DNA from: Sphingomonas sp. CCH21-G11
GTDB lineage: Bacteria; Pseudomonadota; Alphaproteobacteria; Sphingomonadales; Sphingomonadaceae
Reading direction: 5' to 3'
Length of the DNA stretch: 64,000 nt
Assembly (NCBI RefSeq): GCF_001555965.1
Contig: NZ_LSHX01000024.1
Span: 62,001 to 126,000, forward strand
In this document: positions 38,429 to 47,026 of the stretch, one piece after another
How positions within the stretch are numbered: the stretch's first letter is position 1
Layout of the letters: each line of letters opens with the position of its first letter
Program-made: the position numbers and the translations under genes
The notes under the pieces: model-generated
What the model was told of the DNA's origin: nothing
What the model saw: only the letters and a program-made list of their open reading frames with translations
Databases searched by the model: none

Positions 38429-41400
38429 TCAATAATCCCGCGATACCCGCACGTTGACGCTCTGCCTGCCGATCGTCGAGATGGAGGAAAGCAGCGATAG
38501 CCAGCGCGTCACCTGGAACTCGGCGCGCGTGGCGGAATAGCCCTGGCCGTCGGTGATGATCTCCACATAGGTCCGCCGCGTCAGATATTTGCCCGCCGCG
38601 ACCGACGTCGCCGCCCCGGTCTGGGGATCGGCGGGCAGGATGCGCAGCCGGTCTAGCCCGGTCGCGCGCCGTACCGCATTGATCGGATCGAGCCCGGCAT
38701 TGTCGCTTTGCAGTGCCGCGACGGCGGCGGCGAGCTGAACGGCTTCGGGCGCCGACAGGTTGGTGATCGAGGTGCCGAACAACAGGCGCGAGAGCAGCTC
38801 GTCCTCGGGCAGCGCGGGGGTGCTGGTAAAGCCGATCTGGGGCTTGAGCGCATTGCCGCGCACCCGGATCTGTGCGTTCAGCCCCTGGGCGTTGGCGATG
38901 GCGGAAATGTCGAGCGCGGGGTTGACCGGGACGCTGCCGTCGAACTGGATGATCCCGCGATCGAGCTCGAACTGACGCCCCGAAAACTGGTAGTCCCCGC
39001 GGATGAGGTCGGCGCGGCCGGTGATCGCGGGATTGGTCGGCTGGCCCTGGATGCGGACATCCGCCGACCATTCGCTGTCGAGCCCCAGCCCGTTGACGGT
39101 CACCCCGCTGGCGGCGCGCGCGCGCAGGTCGAACTGCCAGGGACGCACCGGCGTCCGTTCGACATCCTCGCCAAAGGGCAGGTTGATCTCGCGCACATTC
39201 AGGCGCGGCAACGGGGTGGCCAGCGCCGCGCGCCCGAGGCGATAGCGCGCCGAATCGAGCCGGACATCGCCGCCGATCACCCCGCCCGACCCGTCCGAGC
39301 GAAAGGTGATCGTGCCGGTCGCCGTCGCCGCGATCTCGTCCCGGTCGATCAGCCGCGCGCGCGTCGCGTCGACGGTCAGGTCGATGCCAAAGCCGCGCAC
39401 CGCGGCCAGATCGAAGCTGCCGCGCCCGGTCAGCGTGCCGCCGCGCCCGTCGCCGCCGGCGAAGCGGTCGATCACCAGGCGCGATCCGTTGAAGCGGCCC
39501 GCCGCCTTGATGTCGGTCACCGCGGTGCCGGTGACGCTGCTTTCGATCCGCGCATCCTCGGTGCGCAGCGAACCGCGAATGATGGGATCGGACAGCCGGC
39601 CGCTCACGTCCGCGCCGATCGCAACCGGCCCGGTCAGGTCGAACAGCTCGATCCGCGTCAGCCGCCACAAGGTATCGGCCGGGCCGTCATAGCGCAGCTG
39701 CGCGAACAGCGGCGCGTCGAGCAGGCGGCGTGCAAGCGTGCCGTCACCCAGCGGCGCGATACGCAGCTGCGCGCGCCCGACGGTGCGCCCGCCGCTCGCG
39801 ACGATCGCGCGCAGCGCCGCACTGCCCGGCGTCAATGCCGCGGCAATAGCGACATCGACCGGCTGTGAGGAGAGCACGAGCCCCGACCGGCTGAGCCCGC
39901 GCACCTTCAGGTCCGCCCGGCCGCTCGGCGCGCCGCCGGGGCGGTGCACATAGCTGAGCGTGCCCGACGCCTCGCCGCCCAGCCCCAGCCCCGGATAGGC
40001 GAGGTCGAGCACCGCCATCGGCATCCGGCGCAGCATGGCGTCGATCGCATTTTCGCCCGCGCCGATCCGTCCCGACAGCCGTGCCTCGCCGCTTGCAAAG
40101 GCGAGCGTCGTCGGCGCGAGCCGCCAGCCATCCCCATCGCGGCGGATCACCGCCGGATCGGTCAGCGCGATGCGACGGCGATCGACCATGCCCTGCGCGC
40201 GCACGGTATAGAGATCGGGCGACAGATCGGCATCGACCTCGATGCGGAAATTGCGGTTGCGGCTGCCCGCCAGCGTCGCTTTCAGGGTGCCCACGCCCCC
40301 GGTCAGCTGCGCCGTCCCGCTCACGCTCGCGAGCGACAGTGCGCCCTGTTGAAGCGCGGCGGCGCGCCAGCGCGCGTCGAGGCGTGCGCCTGCGGGATCG
40401 AGCAGCAGGCTGAACCGGCCGTCACCGCGACCGATGGTGACGACATCGGCGAGCCGCGCATCGGCCGCGCGCACCTCGCCGCCGATCCGCTGCATGCCGT
40501 CCTCCGGCACGAGCCGCAGGTCGCCGCTCCAGCCGCCGCCGGCAAAGCCGATCGCGCCGTCGAAACCGCCCGGGACGATCGCAAGCCGTCCGCTCGCGCG
40601 CGTGCCGCTGACGTCGAGCCGCGCGATCTCGACCATCGCGGTCCCGCCGCGCGGCAGAAGGATCGCGCCGTTGCCGGTAAACGCGCCCAGGCGCGAGATC
40701 CCGCGCGCCTGGAACACATAGCCCTCGGGCGTGGGGTCGAGATCGGCGATCACGTCGCGCAGCCCCATCGCCTGATTGGGCCGGGCGAAGCGCAGGCGCA
40801 GCGTCGGACGCTCGATTCGGCCATCGAGCAGCAGCGTCACCGGGCCGTACTGAACCTGATTGCCGGTCGCCTCGATATGAAAGCTGCCGTCGCGACGACG
40901 ATAGCCGTTGCCGGCGAGCGTCAGGCCGGGCGAAGTCAGCCGCAGGTTGCGCAGGTACAGGATGCCGTCGGGCCCGCGCTCCAGCCCGGTAACGACACCC
41001 GGCAGACCGCGCGTCAGCGACCGGAAGAACGCATTGTCGAGCCGCACTACGCGCGCCGTGCCCATGCCGACCAGCCGCGCGCGGCGCCGGTCGTTGGGCG
41101 CGGGCACGACGGTCAGCCGCGATTGGACCTCGACCACGCCAAGCCCGGGGATCAACAGGCGATTGATCGCGCCGTCGATACCGACCTCATACGCGCCGGT
41201 GCGCAGATCGAGGATCAGGTTGATCCGCCCGTCGATCTTGTCCGAGCGGAGACGCAGCCGGCTGCCGGTCACGCTGCGCGCGGTCACCTGCAATGGGCCC
41301 TCGACGTTCAGGTTGCGCAGGATGCCGCCGGTGACATTGCCGACGCCGGTCACACGCGCGGCGGTAAAGCGCAGGGGCACCGTCACCGGGGCGGGCGAGA

Positions 41401-42616
41401 AGCGCCCGCGCCCGCCCGCGCGCACGCGTTCGAACCCGGTGCGGTCGAAGGCGAGGCGTTCGGCGGTGATGCGGTAATCGAAACTCGCGGTGCGGAACGG
41501 GCCGTCGATCACCGTGCGCAGCTCGATGGCGCGTCCGGTCATGTTGGGAAACAGCGCCCGCGAGCGCAGCAGGGTGGCCGTCAGGCGGAGATTGCGGAAT
41601 GCCGCCTGTCCGAGATCGACGATGCCGGTCGCGTCGAGGCGCAACGCACCGCTCCGCACCGAAAGCCGCCCGTCGAGGCGACGGCGCGCGAGTGTCGCGC
41701 CGGCGTCGATGCGCAGCGCCGGTGCGGTCAGCCGCTGCAGCTTGCCCTTCAGCAGGGGCGACGGGTTGGCGGTGCCGACCAGGCGATAGTCGCCGGCGCG
41801 GTTGGTCAGGCGCAGGTCGGCGAGCGAAAGGTCGCCGGCGCGGGCGATCGCGCGCCCCTGCCACCCCCGCCAGCGTCCGTCGCCGGCGATACGCAGCATC
41901 AGCGGGCGCGAGATGCCGGTCAGCCCCGCGAGCACGCCGCGCGCGCCGCCGCGCGCGGCGAGGTCGAGATCGAACCGGTCGCGGTCCGGCTCGGCATCGA
42001 GCATCAGCCGCACGACATCGCTCCCCGCGACGTCAAGGTCCAGGCGCACCAGCGCGCGACCCGAACGGATGTCCGCCCGCCCGGCCAGCCGGCCGGTCCG
42101 CTGAACCCCGCCGATCCGTAGGCCGAAGACCAATCGGTCGATCCGCAGCACCCCGATGCCGATGTCGAACCCGGGCAGGATCGGCCCCTGTCGCCCCGTC
42201 GCGCGCGGTTCCGGCAGGCGGACGAGCAGCGCCTGCGGCGCCACGAGCGAACGGATTTCGAGCCGGTTGCGCGTCCAGGCAAAGGGGTTCCAGTCGAGAT
42301 CCGCCCGAGATACGCGCAGCACCAGCCCCTTGGGATCATAGATCCGCACGTCGATCAGGCGCGCGCGCCCATAGATCGAACCGTCGATCCGGCCGATCCG
42401 GTAGGTGATGCCGTTGCCCGGACGCAGGGCGGCGATGCGGTCGGCGATCAGCCGATGTCCCGGCGCGGTGTCGAGCAACAGGAGCGCCGCCGTGCCGATC
42501 GCCACGATCGCAAGCAACAGGCCCGCGATCAGCCGCCACCCGCGACGGCGTGGTCGGATCGCCGACCGGGCCGCCATGTCGTCGCCGGCCCCGACGTCAT
42601 CGGTTCCCGCGCTCAA
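38429..42616 (-). CDS. tamB: TamB-like translocation/lipid-transport protein
   Basis: Very large protein of 1395 residues: one N-terminal membrane span (about 28-48, GWRLIAGLLLAIVAIGTAALLLL), then a long repetitive beta-rich AsmA-like body and the C-terminal TamB (DUF490) domain (from about 1000; FSGRQFELDRGIIQFDGSVPVNPALDISA ... PALPEDELLSRLLFGTSI ... FQVTRWLSLLSSI). TamB spans the periplasm and works with TamA in outer-membrane biogenesis or lipid transfer. The start is TTG overlapping the tamA stop as TTGA (42613-42616); ATG at residue 14 is the alternative. A long open frame on the opposite strand is a composition shadow. Confidence 0.92.
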   Translation of the reverse strand: MSAGTDDVGAGDDMAARSAIRPRRRGWRLIAGLLLAIVAIGTAALLLLDTAPGHRLIADRIAALRPGNGITYRIGRIDGSIYGRARLIDVRIYDPKGLVLRVSRADLDWNPFAWTRNRLEIRSLVAPQALLVRLPEPRATGRQGPILPGFDIGIGVLRIDRLVFGLRIGGVQRTGRLAGRADIRSGRALVRLDLDVAGSDVVRLMLDAEPDRDRFDLDLAARGGARGVLAGLTGISRPLMLRIAGDGRWRGWQGRAIARAGDLSLADLRLTNRAGDYRLVGTANPSPLLKGKLQRLTAPALRIDAGATLARRRLDGRLSVRSGALRLDATGIVDLGQAAFRNLRLTATLLRSRALFPNMTGRAIELRTVIDGPFRTASFDYRITAERLAFDRTGFERVRAGGRGRFSPAPVTVPLRFTAARVTGVGNVTGGILRNLNVEGPLQVTARSVTGSRLRLRSDKIDGRINLILDLRTGAYEVGIDGAINRLLIPGLGVVEVQSRLTVVPAPNDRRRARLVGMGTARVVRLDNAFFRSLTRGLPGVVTGLERGPDGILYLRNLRLTSPGLTLAGNGYRRRDGSFHIEATGNQVQYGPVTLLLDGRIERPTLRLRFARPNQAMGLRDVIADLDPTPEGYVFQARGISRLGAFTGNGAILLPRGGTAMVEIARLDVSGTRASGRLAIVPGGFDGAIGFAGGGWSGDLRLVPEDGMQRIGGEVRAADARLADVVTIGRGDGRFSLLLDPAGARLDARWRAAALQQGALSLASVSGTAQLTGGVGTLKATLAGSRNRNFRIEVDADLSPDLYTVRAQGMVDRRRIALTDPAVIRRDGDGWRLAPTTLAFASGEARLSGRIGAGENAIDAMLRRMPMAVLDLAYPGLGLGGEASGTLSYVHRPGGAPSGRADLKVRGLSRSGLVLSSQPVDVAIAAALTPGSAALRAIVASGGRTVGRAQLRIAPLGDGTLARRLLDAPLFAQLRYDGPADTLWRLTRIELFDLTGPVAIGADVSGRLSDPIIRGSLRTEDARIESSVTGTAVTDIKAAGRFNGSRLVIDRFAGGDGRGGTLTGRGSFDLAAVRGFGIDLTVDATRARLIDRDEIAATATGTITFRSDGSGGVIGGDVRLDSARYRLGRAALATPLPRLNVREINLPFGEDVERTPVRPWQFDLRARAASGVTVNGLGLDSEWSADVRIQGQPTNPAITGRADLIRGDYQFSGRQFELDRGIIQFDGSVPVNPALDISAIANAQGLNAQIRVRGNALKPQIGFTSTPALPEDELLSRLLFGTSITNLSAPEAVQLAAAVAALQSDNAGLDPINAVRRATGLDRLRILPADPQTGAATSVAAGKYLTRRTYVEIITDGQGYSATRAEFQVTRWLSLLSSISTIGRQSVNVRVSRDY

Positions 42617-44568
42617 AATGCCTGTCCCAGCGAGACATAGACCGCGACCCGCGGATCGCCGGGTTGCGGGTTGATCGGCGTGCCGACGTCGACGCGGATC
42701 GGGCCGAAGCTCGAATAATATCGCGCGCCGACCCCCGCACCATATTGGAAGCGCGAGAAGCCGGGAAGTGCCGAGGTGTAGATGTTGCCACCGTCGAGAA
42801 ACGGCACGATCCCGAAATTGCCGAACGCCTTGATCCGGCCCTCGAGCGCGAATTCGGTCAGGCTGCGGCCGCCGATCGGATCATTGTTGAGGTCGCGCGG
42901 ACCGATATCCTGAAAGCCGTAGCCGCGCACCGATGCACCGCCGCCGGCATAGAAACGCCGGGACGGTGCGATCGCGTCGCGCGGCGCGCCCCCGATCGTT
43001 CCCAGTCGCACCCGGCCGGCCAGCACCACCGCGTCGCTCACCGGGTAATAGCCGCTCACGTCGAACTGGACGCGGGCATAGCCGAACGCCTTTCCGCTCA
43101 GTGAAAATTCGGGCGAGACGCGCGTACCGATGCGAAAGCCGCGGGTCGGGTTGAGCAGGTCGTCCGAGCCGTCATAGGTCAGCGTCGTCGGTGCGGCGGC
43201 GATGAAGAAGACGCGGCGGCGCGGCTCGCCGGTGGCGAGGATGACGTCGCGCTCGTCCGATGCCGCCAGCTCGGCACCGATCGACCAGGCCCAGGTCTTC
43301 TGGAAGAAGATGTTGGTCTGTCGTTCCAGCGAGGCCGACAGGAGCAGGGTGTCCGCCTCGAACGCATCGCGCTCGAGATGCGCGGCGACGAGCTGTGCGG
43401 TCAGGACGCGGTCGCGCCCGTGGAAATTGTTGCGGCGGAACACGACCGAGCCCAGCTGTTCCTGCGTGCCCGCCACCGCGCGCAGCGACAGCGCGCCTTC
43501 GGGGGGGAACAGGTTGCGGTGGGTCCAGCTGATTTCGGAGCGCGCGCCTTCGCCGGTGCCATAGCCGAGCTCGCCCGCGATGGTGCGCGGCGGCGCGCGC
43601 TCCAGCACGACCGACAGGTCGACCACGTCGGGTTGTTCGCCCGGCACCGGCGTGACCCGCACCGACGACACGAGCCCGGTCTGGACGATCGCGCGCTGCA
43701 GGTCGTCGACCGCGCGCACGTCATAAAGGTCGCCTGTATCGAAGCGTGCGATGTCGGCGATATGATCGGCATCGAAGACGCGGTTGGGCGGCGTGAGGAT
43801 GCGGCCGAAGCGGCGCGCATTGCCCGTGGCGACGTCAAGCTCGACGCGCGCGGTGTTGGTCGCGTGATCGACGGTCAGGACCGGGTCGCCGATCCGTGCA
43901 AAGGGAAAACCCTGCTCCCCCGCCTCGGCGCGCAATCGCGCCTCTGCCGCCGCCACCTTGTCGGCATCGAGCGGATCTTCGGGATTAACCGAAAAGGCGC
44001 GGCGCAGCTCGGCTGCGCGCGGCCCCGCCTGGTCAATCCCGGCCAGGTCGACCTCGCTCACCCGGAACACCGGCCCGGGCATGGCGGTCAGTGTGACGGT
44101 GAGCCGGTCGCCGGCGCGTTCGACGCCCGTGTCGACGCGTGCCGCGTAGAAGCCCTTCGCGCGCAGCAGCTCGACGACCAGCTCGGCATCCTCGCGCGCG
44201 CGACGGTCGAGCTGTGCGCCATTGGCGGGGGCGTCTTGTCCCGCACGCAGCGTCGAGCTTTCCTCGAAACGCTGCAGGAACAGCGGATCGGCGATCCCGT
44301 CGAGCCCCGCGAGCTTGTAATCATAGCGGATGTCGCGGAACTGGCCCGCCGAAGCGTCAGCCTGGGCGTCTTCCGCGCCCGGCGTCAGATCGGGCCAATC
44401 GACGCCGAGTTCCGGCAGCGGCGCCATCGGCGAAGTCGGGTCCAGCCCCTCTGGCTCGGCATCGGCGGGCGGCGCGGATGTCTGCGCGCGCACGGATCCC
44501 ACCGGAACGATGGTGGTGACGCCGGCGACGATCAGGCACAGAATGTTGGGCCACGCGCGCCACGACAT
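42613..44568 (-). CDS. tamA: TamA/BamA-family outer membrane protein
   Basis: Omp85-family protein of 651 residues: signal peptide (about 1-29, ending SVRAQ), POTRA domains (about 130-330: VFRVSEVDLAGIDQAGPRAAEL, FPFARIGDPVLTVDHATNTARVELDV), then a 16-strand barrel with RRFYAGGGASVRGYGFQDIGP (the conserved RGY/F lid-lock motif) and a C-terminal aromatic (VAVYVSLGQAF). ATG at 44568 with AGGA eight bases upstream is preferred over a TTG at 44586. Coupled to tamB. Confidence 0.93.
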   Translation of the reverse strand: MSWRAWPNILCLIVAGVTTIVPVGSVRAQTSAPPADAEPEGLDPTSPMAPLPELGVDWPDLTPGAEDAQADASAGQFRDIRYDYKLAGLDGIADPLFLQRFEESSTLRAGQDAPANGAQLDRRAREDAELVVELLRAKGFYAARVDTGVERAGDRLTVTLTAMPGPVFRVSEVDLAGIDQAGPRAAELRRAFSVNPEDPLDADKVAAAEARLRAEAGEQGFPFARIGDPVLTVDHATNTARVELDVATGNARRFGRILTPPNRVFDADHIADIARFDTGDLYDVRAVDDLQRAIVQTGLVSSVRVTPVPGEQPDVVDLSVVLERAPPRTIAGELGYGTGEGARSEISWTHRNLFPPEGALSLRAVAGTQEQLGSVVFRRNNFHGRDRVLTAQLVAAHLERDAFEADTLLLSASLERQTNIFFQKTWAWSIGAELAASDERDVILATGEPRRRVFFIAAAPTTLTYDGSDDLLNPTRGFRIGTRVSPEFSLSGKAFGYARVQFDVSGYYPVSDAVVLAGRVRLGTIGGAPRDAIAPSRRFYAGGGASVRGYGFQDIGPRDLNNDPIGGRSLTEFALEGRIKAFGNFGIVPFLDGGNIYTSALPGFSRFQYGAGVGARYYSSFGPIRVDVGTPINPQPGDPRVAVYVSLGQAF

Positions 44569-44643
44569 GACGCGTCCTAGCCGCAAGCGGCGGCCGGGGA
44601 CAATCGCTAACCGTGGGGCACCGTGCGCACCGCGACGGATCGA

Positions 44644-44856
44644 TCAATGAACCGGGCCGATGACCCGTTCGTCCGCCATCAGATCGATCAGCCGACCGAT
44701 CTGGCGCCAGCGGCAGAAATGCAGGTGATTGCCGATGTCACGGCTGCGATCCGCGCGCAGGGTGGCTTCCTCGAACGCACCGTCGCCGTAGAGCGCAATG
44801 AGTTCATTGGCGAGCGCGACCTCGCTCGCATCGGTGAGATAGGGGTAAGCACGCAT
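44644..44856 (-). CDS. small conserved-looking protein, unknown
   Basis: Soluble protein of 70 residues, acidic at its start (MRAYPYLTDASEVALANEL) with a His/Trp-rich middle (DIGNHLHFCRWRQIGRLIDL). No known domain recognised, but I recall similar short ORFs in sphingomonads. It lies 57 bases upstream of tamA on the same strand. The 152 bases above it to the S24 gene hold no gene I can see. Confidence 0.6.
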   Translation of the reverse strand: MRAYPYLTDASEVALANELIALYGDGAFEEATLRADRSRDIGNHLHFCRWRQIGRLIDLMADERVIGPVH

Positions 44857-45008
44857 CGTCGCGCGCCGCTACACGCTTCGTGCCACAATGTCGATCGCCG
44901 CGCGCATGGCGGATCACGATGGTAAAGGGCGCGAAATGGGCCGGTCATTTCGTCCCGCGACGGCACGCCGGCGTCCCGGGCGGAGACGCGCGGGACGCCC
45001 GCGGGGCA

Positions 45009-45629
45009 TCAAAGACGGCGGCTCAGCCAGACCACCCGGCCGACCGGATCGACCAGCGCGGGATCGAGTTCGCGTGGCGGATAAGCGGGATTGTCGCTGG
45101 CGATCTCGACGCCCGATCGCGTGCGCCGGACCCGCTTGACCGCCAGCCCCTCGTCCAGCCGGACGACCATCAGCCGCGCCGTCCGCATCAGCCGGACATC
45201 CCCGCGATCGACGAGAATCTCGTCCCCGTCGGCGAGCGTCGGCAGCATCGAATCGCCATGCACCCGGATGACCGACGCCGCCCCCGCCCGGACGCCCAGC
45301 ATCCGCAGGAACGCAGCATCGAAGCGCATGGACCCGGTCGCGCCCTCGCCATCCACGACCTCGCCGGGACCCGCCGATGCCGCGACATCGAGGCGCGGCA
45401 CCGCCGCCAGTTCGGGCGCGGCACGCCCGCCGAGCACGGCGTCGGCGACACCCAGATAGCGCGAAAGCGTGCGACGATCCTCCTCCGCCAGCCGGCGCGG
45501 GCTGCCCCGCTGCACGAACTGCTGGAGATAGGCGGCATTACGTCCGATCAGCCGCGACAGCGCGGCGAGGCTTTCACCCCGTTCGGCGGCGAGGCGGGTG
45601 AGGGCCATACGCGGATCGGCTGCGTTCAT
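45009..45629 (-). CDS. S24 (LexA/CI-like) peptidase regulator
   Basis: Protein of 206 residues: an N-terminal helix-turn-helix (about 8-60, LTRLAAERGESLAALSRLIGRNAAYLQQFVQRGSPRRL) and a C-terminal S24 domain with the Ser nucleophile in IRVHGDSMLPTLADGDEILVD and the Lys in LAVKRVRRT. This is the layout of prophage CI-like repressors that self-cleave. It is divergent from two tiny coupled genes, and a perfect 14-base palindrome (45646-45659) sits between them, so it likely controls that pair and itself. ATG at 45608 is an alternative start. Confidence 0.88.
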   Translation of the reverse strand: MNAADPRMALTRLAAERGESLAALSRLIGRNAAYLQQFVQRGSPRRLAEEDRRTLSRYLGVADAVLGGRAAPELAAVPRLDVAASAGPGEVVDGEGATGSMRFDAAFLRMLGVRAGAASVIRVHGDSMLPTLADGDEILVDRGDVRLMRTARLMVVRLDEGLAVKRVRRTRSGVEIASDNPAYPPRELDPALVDPVGRVVWLSRRL

Positions 45630-45645
45630 ATTGGCACCATACTCG

Positions 45646-45659
45646 TAGGAAATTTCCTA
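45646..45659. promoter_or_regulatory. operator-like palindrome TAGGAAATTTCCTA
   Basis: Perfect 14-base palindrome, centred 23 bases upstream of the S24 regulator start and 20 bases before the divergent small gene. Its AT-rich symmetry in very GC-rich DNA, and its position over both predicted promoters, make it the best candidate for the S24 protein's binding site. Confidence 0.65.
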
Positions 45660-45671
45660 GACAAGTTGGAA

Positions 45672-45908
45672 ATGGCAGAACAGGACAAGAACATTGAGCG
45701 AATCGACGAGGAAAGGCTTCGCAAGATGTTGCACAGGATCGAGCGGTATCTGACCCGCACCGCGACACCCCCGACCCGATTTGGCCGGCTGGTCGCCCGC
45801 GACCCGAGGCTGGTGCTCGACATGCGGCGCGGGCGCGAGCCCGGACCGGCGATGATCCGGCGGATCGAGGCCTTTCTGGCCGCGCAGGACGAAGGGGCAC
45901 CGCAATGA
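45672..45908 (+). CDS. small HTH-like protein, unknown
   Basis: Protein of 78 residues, charged and helical: NIERIDEERLRKMLHRIERY, then TPPTRFGRLVARDPRLVLDMRRGREPGPAMIRRIEAFLAAQ. The second half looks like a small DNA-binding helix-turn-helix (the 'RFGR...DPRLV...LRRGREP' pattern of minimal XRE-like proteins in sphingomonads, from memory). It starts 12 bases after the palindrome and overlaps the next gene by four bases. Confidence 0.65.
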   Translation: MAEQDKNIERIDEERLRKMLHRIERYLTRTATPPTRFGRLVARDPRLVLDMRRGREPGPAMIRRIEAFLAAQDEGAPQ

Positions 45909-46219
45909 GCCGGGGACCGGATATCGGCACGGCGCTGGCCCGCGCGATCCTGGCCAACGCGGAACGCAACGGGGTGCAGATCGAGCCCACCCGCCACGAC
46001 TGGACGCGCTGGGCGAGCGCCACCTTCACCGGCGCGCGCCATGAGCTTGGCTTCACCGCCGCTGCGTCAGCGCGGCTCGACGGCTGGCTGGCCGGGCTGG
46101 CGGAAGCCGAACTGCCGATTCGCGAGCATCTGGTCGCCGACCTGCACGTCGCCGGGGCAAAGCGCGACGCGGAGAAGGTGATTTTCGACCTCGAGGCGCT
46201 GACCGTCGAGGATCGCTGA
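45905..46219 (+). CDS. small protein coupled to 78-residue gene, unknown
   Basis: Soluble protein of 104 residues with no domain I can name: DIGTALARAILANAERNGVQIEPTRHDWTRWASATFTGARHELGF ... REHLVADLHVAGAKRDAEKVIFDLEALTVEDR. The ATG overlaps the preceding stop (ATGA, 45905-45908), so the two are translated together. It converges with the next gene (three-base gap). Function unknown. Confidence 0.7.
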   Translation: MSRGPDIGTALARAILANAERNGVQIEPTRHDWTRWASATFTGARHELGFTAAASARLDGWLAGLAEAELPIREHLVADLHVAGAKRDAEKVIFDLEALTVEDR

Positions 46220-46222
46220 CAA

Positions 46223-47026
46223 TCAGTGCTGGGCGGCCATCCGGCGCAAGGACGCCAGCGTTGCCTCAAGATTGCCGCGATCGCGCGGCCGCGACGATGC
46301 CGGAGCGGTCGCGGGGCGATAGGGCGGCCGGCCGCGCCGGGCCACGCCCTGTTCCAGCCGGGCGAGTAGCGCGTGAATGGTCGCTTCGGTTTCCGGCGTC
46401 GTGATCGGCGGCTCGTCCCGATATTCGGGCGCGACCGGAGCGGGTGCAGGCGGCAGTTCAAAAGTCGCGATCCGGACGCGATCCGCTGACCGTTTGGCCG
46501 GTCGCGTTCCCTTCGCATAGGCGATCAGCGGCGTTTCGAGGTCGCTGGGAAGCGGCATTTCATCGTCGCCGAACGGGTTGGCGTCGTCGGGCAACGGTTC
46601 GAGCGGCATTTTCCGGGTGGCGATCACCGGCGCGCGCACCTCCAGAAATGGCGTCCCCAGGTCGCGCGTCGCCAACACCGGCTCGCGCGCGGGCGGATCG
46701 ACTCGACCGAGCAGCTTGGGCGGCGTGGCAAGCAGTCCCGCCAGTCCCCGGTGCCGGGGACGCAGCAACGCCCAGCCGCGCACAAGCGCCCAGACGAGCC
46801 CGGCAGCGATCCATGCAGCTGCGAACATCAATGCCATGCGCGCCATCAGCCCGAGCGGCGGCGCCGCGGCGGGGACGAGCGCGGACAGTCCCGACATACC
46901 CACCATCGCCTCCACGCGCGCGGCCGGCACGCTGGCGACGCATGCCGCCGCGATCGTCGCGGCGCCAACGGCCATTATCGGGACAAAGGACTGATTCAAC
47001 CTGGCTGGAACGGTAAACGCGACCAT
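46223..47026 (-). CDS. two-TM protein beside exosortase-type glycosyltransferase
   Basis: Protein of 267 residues with two membrane spans (about 13-35 and 60-88), followed by a Pro/Arg-rich, probably disordered cytoplasmic or periplasmic tail ending NLEATLASLRRMAAQH. No family recognised. Its start overlaps the end of the glycosyltransferase gene by 31 bases if the ATG at 47026 is used; the ATG at 46975 would avoid that. It may belong to the same exopolysaccharide locus (inference from position). Confidence 0.6.
   Translation of the reverse strand: MVAFTVPARLNQSFVPIMAVGAATIAAACVASVPAARVEAMVGMSGLSALVPAAAPPLGLMARMALMFAAAWIAAGLVWALVRGWALLRPRHRGLAGLLATPPKLLGRVDPPAREPVLATRDLGTPFLEVRAPVIATRKMPLEPLPDDANPFGDDEMPLPSDLETPLIAYAKGTRPAKRSADRVRIATFELPPAPAPVAPEYRDEPPITTPETEATIHALLARLEQGVARRGRPPYRPATAPASSRPRDRGNLEATLASLRRMAAQH

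Noticed and set aside
39944..42121. 725-codon open frame opposite tamB
   Set aside because: Low-complexity Arg/Ala/Gln protein, antisense to the conserved TamB body.
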